Part shown: positions 55,021-64,000 of the stretch, piece by piece
Layout: each line of letters opens with the position of its first letter
How positions within the stretch are numbered: position 1 is the first letter of the stretch
NCBI GenBank assembly: GCA_032690845.1
Contig: CM064420.1
Location: 61,120,707 to 61,184,706 of the forward strand
DNA: 64,000 bases
Reading direction: 5' to 3'
From: Eleusine coracana subsp. coracana
Lineage: Eukaryota > Streptophyta > Magnoliopsida > Poales > Poaceae
Program-made: the position numbers and the translations under genes
Notes under the pieces: model-generated
What the model was told of the DNA's origin: nothing
The model's input: the letters and a program-made list of their open reading frames with translations, nothing else
Database searches by the model: none

Positions 55021-55860
55021 AGGGTGTGATTTAATATACCACATCCTGGATGTGATTTAATATATCACACCCAGAAGTAATACATCACATCCCAGCCAAC
55101 CCAAGGAGCAGCCTAACCAGATGAAAACCCGGGCGCCCATTCCGTAAACCAACTTGCAAAAAACCAACCGCTAAAAAGACCAGGGAAAAAATAAACTAGG
55201 AGGGCCATCAATCTCGGGTTTCCATTTTAATGTCCATCATTAATTCATACGTTTTCATTTTAATGTCGATCATTAATTCCCATTTTTTAGTATCGTAATT
55301 TGCTCCTGATCCCATACAAAAGCCATGTGCGTGCATGTTCTTTCGACGGAGCAGGGCCAATGCGTCGAGGCGGGGTGGACAGTCACAGTCAGCCGGCCCT
55401 ACAGCCGTGTTGACTCAGACAAGAGCCAGGCCGCCCATGGCTTACGCGGCTGGCGTCGTGACCGAGCGGGAGCTGCTGGGACGCGCGCATACCGCAGACG
55501 GCGTCAAGGTCGATCAAGCAGCGGCGGGGCGTCTTCATCATGAGCCTTGTCGTAAGCCATGACAACATCGTCGGGGCACGTGGCTGCGTCAAGCAGCGGC
55601 GAGGCAGGCACGACGCCGGAATCTGCGGAGAGGAGCAGTCCTAGCGGCACCATCCTTGGGAGAGGAGGCGCGAAGGCGGCATCACGCACACGCGGCAGGA
55701 CGGGGTGAGCAGTCGGGCGTCTGGCAGTTGAGGCGGGGCACCTTCTGCTTGGAGCGCACTCGAACCAGACCCACCGGAGACGAACCCAACCCAGGCATCA
55801 ATTAAGGTTCTTGTATCTCAGCGTGCCTGCGGCGCACGTTATCGTAGCCTCGTAGGTAGG
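55021..55860. other. Palindromic motif cluster and GC-rich island
   Basis: 55023-55080 has three versions of 'gtgtgatttaatatatcacac'. 55325-55760 is GC-rich with short frames on both strands (72-75 residues plus; 61-67 minus) but no recognisable motif. Possibly a captured gene fragment within a larger transposon. Confidence 0.35.
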
Positions 55861-58373
55861 CATCATGAATGGTCTCCAAAAGAAGTAGCGGCATAGGCTT
55901 TAGGATCCTAAAATTTTGATGCCCATTGTAGATATGCTGGCTCATTTTGTGTACCATTGATCGTCCAGGGTATTAGCTGGTGTTGAAGCATCCATTTCGA
56001 GGATCCGGATCAAAAGCAAACTATTTAATTAGGAGTTAAAGCACTTTGGTATATACATATCATAGGAAAGAGTGGAATGGTCTGTAAAAAAAAATTCTTC
56101 AATCTATAAGCTTTTTGGGTTCTCAATGATGGTTTACTATCAAAGGTTGTGACCATAAGATCCATATTATTTATTTATTTTACAATTATATGAAATGATT
56201 TTTATGGAAAATATGGCTGAAGCTAGAGCAAAATGTCATTTGAGTTATTAGAGGTAGAAAATCTCTTGAAATGTTTACAATCCGCAGGTGCACGTGACGT
56301 GAACTAATTTCTATGACTCAGTGTTAAACGATTTGCCCTCATATCTGTTTTTGCTAATAAAAAAAATATGGAACTGACCATATTCATGTGCCCAATCGCA
56401 AGACTGTGTGGATTTTGAAACACTTCATTACTCACATGGAAACAAACCTGACACTTGATCCCATACAAATTATATTTTTTATTCAAGCACAATTGATTTA
56501 TGATCAATGCATTTTGATTGCAAAATACTCAAGCACAATACTATTTATGATCAAGGCACCTCGGTGTTGTTCATATATTGGGCGACTGCTGCACTAATGA
56601 TTTGTTATCTCCAACTGCTATCCGACCGAACTCATGGAGCTGTTCATTCCCATGTTCAAAATAATTAGTTTCTCTTATATGAGATAATAAAGTTTTTGCA
56701 CTTTGTGCTCATCAAAATTAGCATTAATACACACGCTACATTTTAATTGTAATGTTTTCCAAAAAAATTGTCACCAAACAAACCGAGTCTTTTGGACAAG
56801 TCAAATGCTCAAAATAGAAGTTTCTCATAGCAAAAGTGGTTAAATTTTGGGATCACGGGAGGCACTACACATGTGGTTAAAATTTAAAGATTCCGCAATC
56901 AAACTCACAAGGGTCAGTTTTATTCACCTCCAGTCAGAACTTTTTTTTATGTTGACCTCTATCTCCAACCAGTTTTATTCTGACCACCAATTACTAAGAT
57001 GTGACAGTAAAATTAATATGTCATCTGAGATACTAAAAAAGTTTACAAATGAAATGAAAACAAATATCTGCACACAATGACAATTCTTTGAAATACTTAC
57101 AATCTCGTCAAGTTATTATTTTGCATTGTGGACGCAACACCATGTTGAAAAAAGATGTGGACATAACAGAATCTGTTTTTGACGTTCAAGAATCGAGATG
57201 AGTCTGTTTGCAAACAGGAAGTTCGTCAATTGCTACCTGCCTAATATTGTACAAGACTAGGATACATGTTTGTAGGAAGATTATGATGGGCAGTGTATTT
57301 GGAGCTTGGCAATTGTCTTCGGAAGCAATAACACAATAAAAATAATAAAAAGTATATTAATTTTATGTTTATGATTAGATGAAAGGCCTATAAAATATAA
57401 AATTTATGACTAGATATATTAATTTTTATGCTTAAATATCATTATGCTATCAGAAAGGGAAGTAACCCCGATTTGGCGTTAAAAACATGTCACTATTGTT
57501 TTGCCATTACCAAACCTGACCCATATTATATATGCTTTCATGTTGAAGTACAATATTTTTTTACTATCAAGGAAGTTTTGTTATAAAATTATTACGCTCA
57601 TAGCTAGAAGACCACATTTTTTATCAGAATACACTAGTATCATATATACTCTAGGAATTTCCGGTTGGTCAACTTCATCCTAAACTAACCAATTACATAT
57701 CATGATTTTGGTGTTAAAACATGTCTTATTTTTCACTTGCATAGAAACCCAATAGCTGGCCCTTTATATATTATACTCTTCTGTTCAAACATCATACTAT
57801 TTGCAATCAAAAGTACTTTGGTCAAGTTCACGGACAATATTCTTTCCATCAGGTTATTCAAGGCTTAAATAATAGTAGTTTTTTATGTTTGAGCGACTTC
57901 ATCCTAAACAGACCGATTGCAAGAAAATATGGGTTACCAAAAAATTTCATTATTTCCATGTGAAAAATTAAATTTGAAAGTTGATCAACAGAATGATACT
58001 ATTTGTGATCAAGGTACATTATTGGTTATAATATATTACGTTCACAAACAACATTATTTGCTATCAGATAGTTAGAGTTTTATGGTTATAGATAGTTTTA
58101 TTATCACATATAAATTATTTGTATTCAAGCACAATACCACTAGTGATTAAAGTATTTTGGTTACAAAATATTATATTCACAAACAACATTATTTGCTATC
58201 GAGAAACAAAGGAGCAAAGTTCTTATGACTGACACATCATTGTGGATTGACCCGTTTTATGTGAAGGTCAATTGTGTGTCAAAACATTTACTTATTTGCG
58301 ATTTGGAAACAAAACTGCTACTTGATCATATATTTGTCATAATTATTTAATGTTAAAAGATAGCATTTACTTA
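55861..58373. repeat. AT-rich block of diverged tandem-like repeats
   Basis: Repeated phrases such as 'tactatttgtgatcaaggta', 'ttcacaaacaacattatttg' and 'ctatcaggaag'-type text recur at a spacing of about 130 bases (clear pair at about 58008 and 58138; weaker ones at 56545, 57785 and 57845). No gene. Confidence 0.45.
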
Positions 58374-58437
58374 CTCCCTCCAGTTTTATTTTGTTGACGT
58401 GCACTAGCCAACGTCAACAAATAAAATCCAGAGGTAG
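58374..58437. mobile_element. Very short Stowaway-like hairpin element
   Basis: 'ctccctccagttttattttg' pairs with 'aaataaaatccagaggtag' around an inner stem 'ttgacgt...acgtcaa'. TA flanks both ends (58372-58373, 58438-58439). Only 64 bp, nearly pure inverted repeat, so it is probably a deletion derivative. Confidence 0.6.
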
Positions 58438-58439
58438 TA

Positions 58440-59287
58440 CTATTTTGTGTGATAGTAAATATTATAACAATCAATGTCTGCACACATAGGCAACAATTTG
58501 AAATACTTACAATGTGCATGAGCTATTATTCTGATAGAGTCAAAGCAACATCTAATTTTTATGCCTCAGCAATGAACCATTTGCGTTCACATCTATTTTT
58601 GCTATCAAAAAACAATGGAACGAAGTCAGATCCACATTTTTGGTGGTGAATCATCAGTCCCAATAACTTAGAATTATATCCTAGCTTCCGTGTTCAAACG
58701 AGTTAACTATATATGCTTGAAGGATCATTTTACGATCCCAGTCGGATCTATATTATTGGTTGTGAATGTGGCCGCAACCCGGAGAAATTTGAAATTCAGT
58801 TATAAGTATGAAATTTTTATTATATAAATTTCATCATCACAGAAATTTCTTTGTGTCACATCCCCCTCTATATTTCTCTAGCTCCGCCACTTACTATGTA
58901 TCCCTATACGTTTGTTAGGTGCTCATAAAAGTCAATCTTTAAATTTACAATTGTACAGTACCAGTTGTTGTCCTCCTAAAAGATTGGTTATACACTTATA
59001 CTCATGTATTTTTGTGACCATCCTTCCCTCTCACTTTCCATTATTTTAATGGCTATGATCCAAATTCATGACTCAATTAGTGGCTGATTAACCTCAACCT
59101 GTGGCAACCAACAGGTGAACCCGTGGAGGAAAAAAACCGGGGTAGGTTCGGTGTCCAGTTGGAAAACCAGCGTGGTTTACTCTAGGCTGGGTGGGTGGCG
59201 CACCAAGGGGACACCTAGGCGTGATGGTGCTGATCTGGCAACAGGGAGTGATATATTATATCATACCTTATATGTGATTTAGCGTTG
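58440..59287. other. AT-rich DNA without gene
   Basis: Continuation of the diverged repeat block. 59100-59280 is GC-richer, with the 'gtgatatattatatcat' palindrome reminiscent of 50833 and 55023. No coding feature. Confidence 0.4.
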
Positions 59288-59311
59288 TTATATATATATA
59301 TATATAGATAT

Positions 59312-59342
<31 letters not shown>
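59288..59342. repeat. (TA)n microsatellite with GATA interruptions
   Basis: 'tatatatagatatagatata' embedded in about 50 bases of TA. It directly precedes the inverted-repeat element at 59349, as at 50497-50532. Confidence 0.85.
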
Positions 59343-59348
<6 letters not shown>

Positions 59349-59532
59349 GTTATTTAGCACCGCAACCATAAATTTTCATTCACAACCATAAAACTTTATT
59401 CATGACCATAAAATTTTAATAATTCATAACCATAAATCTTTTTACACTGTAACTATAAAATTTAAGGAATTTGTTTTCACAACCATAAATATTTTTATCG
59501 TGACCATAAAACTTTGCATGGTGCTAAATAAC
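59349..59532. mobile_element. Inverted-repeat element with ACCATAAA direct repeats (copy 2)
   Basis: Perfect 13-bp terminal inverted repeats gttatttagcacc (59349-59361) and ggtgctaaataac (59520-59532), flanked by ATA on both sides (a possible 3-bp target duplication). The interior has seven (a/g)acc/actataaa repeats in the same orientation, spaced about 20-28 bases. Confidence 0.7.
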
Positions 59533-60020
59533 ATATTTTAGACGTTATGTAAAATAGGTTGTGAATTTATATATATATATATTATCAAGTATATATATAT
59601 GGACATATTCACTTTTTTTCTACTCCCACGACTAGCTACTTCCAGGTGTATATCTTACAATCTAGAGAGTATTATTACATACTTGATATTTCTAAATTAA
59701 ATATGTAGTCATACTAGAGGGTATGTGGATATACTTATTTTTCTTTGTTGGGATACATAAAGTATGAAGATTTACTCACTTTAATATAACAATAAATATG
59801 ATATATGTTCATATGTTTATAACTCAAAAACTCTTTAAAAAATTTTATGGTTATCACTTTTAAAAATTATGTTTTAAGTATGTGTATATACTTAAAATGA
59901 TAAATGGGTATGAATACATACCCAAGGTGGTTTATTAAATATGAGAGTAACTACACTTGGAAGTAAATTTACTGATATATCTAAAGAATAAACCAAATAC
60001 TATACCGATAATAAGAAAAT
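59533..60020. mobile_element. AT-rich MITE-like element
   Basis: 'gctacttccaggtgtatat' (about 59635) and 'actacacttggaagtaa' (about 59950) are imperfect inverted repeats enclosing about 330 AT-rich bases with 'tatacttatt/aatatgtatac' phrases. Family not identified. Confidence 0.4.
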
Positions 60021-61639
60021 ATGCTAGCTGCTAATAATTACTTAAGATATTATACCTTCGACTGGTTGCTTTTATTGTGCCATGCTATCGATCTACTGCC
60101 GTGATTATTAATAGAAACATTAATGATTTAATAAAAAAATTAGACCTACCGGGATAAGACCGTCCCAACGGCATTTTTTTAAGAAGAAAGAGCTTCTCAC
60201 ACGGGTCTAGAAAATTTTCGAATTTCCCTCCCCTCCTGACATGATGATCCCTTTTTTAAGTCTGTGTGAGAACTTTTATAGTGCACCGGCCTTTTTTTAA
60301 ATCGGGAGCAACGCCGGCATCGATTGGCTCCAGACAGAATCTTACACATGCTTTGGCTTAGGAGAAAGGCGAGGAAATTTTTTTAACCTAGTTCGAAAAA
60401 TTCGCTCCCACTGAGAATCAAACCCGAGACCTAGTAAGTGCTATTAAGCCACCTTACCACTATAATAATAATTTAATCTGTACATTGCTGTAATGTTGCA
60501 TGCAGAAACCATGAATCCTTCACATACCTCTTCCACGTCCACCATCTCTGCTAGCTTCCAGGACAATCACAGATTTCGATCACCCATGTCTCCAAGGACG
60601 TGCTGCGGCACAGCTGGCCACTGCCACCATATGATGATGGTTCTTGATCCACTGCTTTCCATGTACTCCTTACGATGAATTGCTTCTCCCGCCACAACAG
60701 AGATTCAGTCCCTGTTCCCATGCGCCAGTTTGTCTTTACGAGATAAACAAACACCTCAGCTCCTATGTCTTTTTCTAGCAGATTTGTCATCTTCTTACGC
60801 AGATCACACAGAGATGAAGATGGCTATCACCGGGGGTTATCTTTTATCTGCCTTCCACAATCGCGATGATTGACACCGTACTCTGCTGCTCTTTGGTAAC
60901 GTCGTCCGATTTGACCGCCGATGAATAGGAGCCTTCGACCTCAGAGATTCACCCGGGGAGAGGGAGGCGCCCAGGGAGGGAGGGAGACGTGCTAATCATT
61001 GAGATTGATAGCAGGGTATGTTTTGTTGGTAAACTTGGGATGATAGAAAATCGTTTAAGGAAAGGATACCGTTGGATGCTGCATAAATAAAAGATTAAAG
61101 GTTAGATGTTTTGTTTTTTTAAGAATTTTTAACCTATTTCTCTTTTTTTTCAGGCCATATAGAGAAAAGTTTATCTCTTTTTATTATTAAATTAAATAGA
61201 TTAGATAGATGGAGCAGTGTGACTTGCGTACCCGCACACGCTCGGTTAGACAATACTCATGTCAATCTCAATTGTCTGCATGGCCAAAACAATTTTTTTG
61301 GGCTTCATATTTGTTTTATATTTGTGAGAAAACTGATTGAACTTTCAGAGGTTATAGACATGTAGGCATAGTAATTTTCTTTCTTTCTTTATTCATCACG
61401 GACTCTAAATTTTCATGGCATTTGGTTCTATATCAACTCATGTTAATACTTCTTATTTTGATAGGCTATTTGACTTGATCTAAATCATTAAATTTTCATA
61501 AAATCTAATGGCTAGAATTTTCTCTTTTTTCTGATTAATGTGGTAATTTCGTGATCTTGAGAATGAACGTGGTGGCTCTTTTTTCTCTTCATGATAGCGA
61601 ACATAGTGACTCTTTTTTCTCTTCAAATAACAAGATAAT
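60021..61639. other. Mixed transposon debris and an unrecognised open frame
   Basis: 60140-60470 has repeat-like text including 'tagacctaccgggataagac' and 'gagaatcaaacccgagacct', shared in part with 38270-38390. A 79-residue minus frame (60551-60790: MTNLLEKDIGAEVFVYLVKT) is protein-like but unassigned. 61085-61200 matches 39530-39630. 61380-61640 is AT-rich. No gene is asserted. Confidence 0.35.
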
Positions 61640-62310
61640 AGATTCGCATGCGCATACCAACCTTTGCACTGCTAGCGTTCAGAATCGACCTAATTAAACT
61701 CAGCTGTGTGTCCTCTCCGATCACTTTATATATAGTTACCTTCCATGTACTACCACACTATTGCATTGCAAGTGACTACTAGCTACTAGTAGTAAATTAC
61801 ATAAGGACAACAGATTGCTTCACACACATATACACACGGGGAGAGAGAGAGAATTTTCTTGTGTACAAGTCCCGAGTCCATTAGGAATGAGAGGCATCCA
61901 GAAAACTTACTATGTTGATGCTGGAGTAGGCCCTTAAACCTCATTTTCACCGCCTATTGTCGCCTTGTCCCAAGCGGACATGGAAGATAAGAAACGTCTT
62001 CTCAATCCAGCATGGTGGGAGCATCCACGCATGGGACTTGATGAAGATCGGCATTATGGAGGAGCTTGTGATTTCTCTCAAACCAGACATATAACGGCAA
62101 TGAGGAGTCGGATGATCTCTTGTAGTTGTACCATGTAGTAAAACACCTATTGGATGTCCACAGAGCCTCTCCTGCCTTGCGGTTCTCGTCCTTGCAGTTG
62201 CAGAGCACGCCGCCAGGCTCCCTCCGAGTTTGCGCAGCGTAGGCGTGTTGTGCAGCAGGTCGTCGGCCCAGCCGCTTCCTCCGAGCTCTCATCAAAGGTC
62301 GAATCAAATA
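61640..62310 (+). pseudogene. U26: isolated plus-strand unit outside the main cluster
   Basis: Upstream block from 61650 ('ccaacctttgcactgctagc'), TATA 61727-61732 ('cactttatatatagttacc'), leader 'cattgcaagtgactactagc', core 'ttaggaatgagaggcatccag' at 61881 (MRGIQKTYYVDAGVGP-stop). A large body deletion joins directly to the tail at 62015: SIHAWDLMKIGIMEELVISL, KPDI-stop. It confirms the conserved C-terminus and stop position. Confidence 0.55.
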
Positions 62311-62934
62311 GGCTCTCCAGTCGTTTGTAAATTGTACATAAGCTAATTTGCACGTATTTCTTATTAAGAAAGTACCTCGATTGCTTCATTTTCATTGCCA
62401 TGTAGTGCCATCTCTTCTTGCAATCTCCTGAATTTTCTCGAACGTAAAATCAAAAAGTTTTCACTTTATCCATCTCAGTCTTGCCATGTTCACTTGGTGT
62501 CTCCAGGAAACTGTGCTCAGCTGGGCCATGTAGTGCCACTCTTCTTGCAAACTCTTTTTCGCCCTGCACCAGATGCAGTTCCCTGCAAATGTTGCTCGTA
62601 TTCAGTTGCTGTGCCTGTAATTGCTTCGGGCTGCTCCATTTCCTTTTGGTGACGGAAGTTACATGGCCATGACCTGCGTGGTTTGACTGCATTTCTGCTA
62701 ACTTGGTGTGGTGAATTGAGCTCTCTTGTCAGATAGTGAACTTGACTAATGTCCTAACGTTAACTGATGTAGCCCTGTTTCAAATGGAGTTTAGAGTAAT
62801 GGTGACCACTCAAACGAGTTCAACAAGGTCAACAGACGTTTCAGGTCTGCTATGCTCGCTGCCTCAACGATTCCATGTCACGCACGATACAACTAGATAA
62901 CAGCACACCAGACATAACGAAATAATCTCTGCAA
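62311..62934. other. Unclassified DNA
   Basis: A phrase 'gccatgtagtgccatctctt' (about 62398) recurs as 'gccatgtagtgccactcttc' (about 62525), so there is a local tandem duplication of about 127 bases. Overlapping frames of 60-85 residues on both strands have no recognisable motif. Confidence 0.4.
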
Positions 62935-63107
62935 AACCAAGGTTTACAGGAACATGAAGAAAACCACACATTCGATTCAACTAGTTTGGTCTTGATTGAT
63001 GTCTTACAACTTAGATACATTAACACCAAAGCTAAGTAGTTTGTAATGAACATTCAGACGGTAAAGAAGCAGGTAGTTAACACTCTGGCAAGGTCAGTCT
63101 CAGCAAT
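62935..63107 (-). repeat. Duplicated segment shared with 42655-42841
   Basis: About 90 percent identical to the other copy by eye ('gaacattcagacggtaaaga', 'aagcaggtagttaacactc'). It abuts U27 exactly at 'cagcaatagatagctggagg'. The other copy continues into different sequence. Confidence 0.6.
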
Positions 63108-63480
63108 AGATAGCTGGAGGTAGGTTGGCCGAGCTGGCATGCCTCGTTCCACCTCACGCGTTGTGAGGTGTCAACCCGGTGAACCGAGCGACGCAGGGAA
63201 GACGGCTGGATTGGCCGTCGCCCGGAACGCCGGCTCTGGCGCCGCGAGCAACTGTTGCGTATGCGTGGTTGAGCCCAAGGACCGCATTCCCTATTTCCCT
63301 GACGCCGCGATTGACCATCTTATAGCACTGCCCGCTGGAGCTGGACCTTCAACTGCAACTGAACACAGAGGAGCTAGCTGAGCTCCCGCCACGCTGGAGA
63401 AGGCGTTTCTCTGTCACTGCTCACACCGCCAGAGGCAGCCACTCCGTGGGCCGTCCTCTGCTCCCACGCGGCGCCTCCAT
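63108..63480 (-). pseudogene. U27: inverted unit body fragment
   Basis: The minus strand carries the family body from 'gcgccgcgtgggagcagagg' through 'ggctgcctctggcggtgtga', 'ggccaatccagccgtcttcc', 'caccgggttgacacctcaca' and 'gaggcatgccagctcgg'. It is very similar to U15 and U20. No promoter or core. Its end coincides with the duplicated segment at 62935-63107. Confidence 0.55.
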
Positions 63481-63539
63481 GGTAAGTGTCCTTCGCTGGC
63501 TCGGCCTGCGGCTCGTGCGCCGCTGAACCTCGAGGATGG

Positions 63540-63912
63540 AAATGATCGGAATCTTAAAAGCTATAGATGCGCACAATTCATGGAATAATTCATGTCGATG
63601 CGAGATGACCTGTAGCAGAACCATGCAACATTTCACGACTCAATATCATCTCTCGAAGGAGAAACAAAAAAGCGAAATTGATTCAGGGGTGGTCGGTAAA
63701 TGAAACACCGACCACCCCCTGGACCCGAAGAAATCGCGATTGGGAGTGCAAGAGATGAGATAAAATCACGACAAAATTCATGTGAACGCGTAATCAGTGC
63801 GCTAACGATCGTACCAAATTTCAGAACCTGAGACATTCCCTGGAGGAAGAAAGAAAAATGTGAAATTACGGCCGGGGGTGGTCGGTAAATGAAATACCGA
63901 CCACCCCCGCAC
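63540..63912. repeat. Tandem repeat with long perfect hairpins
   Basis: Two hairpins about 185 bases apart: ggggtggtcggt (about 63684-63695) pairs with accgaccacccc, and gggggtggtcggta (about 63875) pairs with taccgaccaccccc, each with a short loop 'aatgaa'. The intervening text is related between repeats ('cgaaggagaaacaaaaaagc' and 'gaggaagaaagaaaaatgtg'). On the minus strand the repeat is open (GGGRYFIYRPP / GGGRCFIYRPP). It runs toward the window edge. Confidence 0.7.
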
Positions 63913-64000
63913 CTTGCTGTGGCCGCCTTCAGCGCGGAATGTGCGGCGCGATCCCACCGCGTGCGCGCTCCATCTTCATGCCCTTCACCCTTCATCCTCG

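Noticed and set aside
1..64000. tRNA, rRNA or snRNA genes
   Set aside because: I looked for cloverleaf boxes and conserved rRNA phrases on both strands and saw none convincing. A scan with tRNAscan-SE and Infernal would settle it.

Overview
This window reads as nuclear DNA of a grass, most likely a panicoid such as the sorghum/maize/Miscanthus/Setaria group. The evidence is its transposons: CACTA elements full of 'TTTGCCGAGTG' subterminal repeats, Helitrons ending in the grass-type hairpin plus CTAG, Stowaway MITEs beginning CTCCCTCC, Tourist/Harbinger MITEs, and 5'-truncated LINE tails. Species cannot be fixed by eye. I found no intact, recognisable housekeeping gene, tRNA, rRNA or CRISPR array.

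The main content is a large tandem cluster from about 1.5 to 46.9 kb, with outliers at 61.6-62.3 and 63.1-63.5 kb. It holds about 27 degenerate copies of one gene-like unit (called U0-U27 here). A typical unit has (i) an upstream block, (ii) a TATA box in a 'tttatatatg' context, (iii) a leader matching 'caccattgcaagtgactagt', (iv) a conserved core whose frame A reads roughly YECARNERHPGNL and whose overlapping frame B reads roughly MRGIQETCSVN, (v) a body with GAAASGG and ATANPAVFVRRSVHRVD, (vi) a tail with VLLARAKEAYE and a repeated end SLKPDV-stop, and (vii) a long conserved 3' flank. Almost all copies are broken by stops and frameshifts. U16 (open frame 29842-30306) is the best preserved. 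I do not recognise the family. Three units (U4, U5, U27) are inverted, and U8 and U22 carry an inverted 3' half.

The cluster grew by duplication of multi-unit blocks: [U1-U2] matches [U7-U8], [U10-U11] matches [U17-U18], and U12/U13/U15/U20 form another group. It was then riddled by insertions. Paralogous empty sites and target-site duplications (TSDs) define many of these precisely: CACTA elements at 2291-2529, 10791-11044, 11779-12124 and 18088-20118; hAT-type MITEs at 1034-1389, 1743-1926, 8666-8841 and 45539-45714; Harbinger-type MITEs at 32856-33097 and 42134-42467; a long-TIR MULE-like element at 20889-21377; and LINE tails at 21686-21823, 23308-23561 and 32403-32644. At 27.7-29.7 kb a truncated copia retrotransposon has a 672-bp Helitron inserted exactly between A and T in its LTR, and a second Helitron 3' end lies 804 bp further on.

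From 46.9 to 61.6 kb the character changes. There is a G29 run, a GC-rich island, a 1.5-kb minisatellite array of about 65-bp units (48.15-49.62 kb), and then about 9 kb of AT-rich diverged repeat DNA. Each end of that block carries a ~200-bp inverted-repeat element filled with ACCATAAA direct repeats beside a (TA)n tract. The last 400 bases hold two long perfect hairpins in a tandem repeat. Overall the window looks like a birth-and-death cluster of a lineage-specific, mostly dead gene family acting as a transposon sink.
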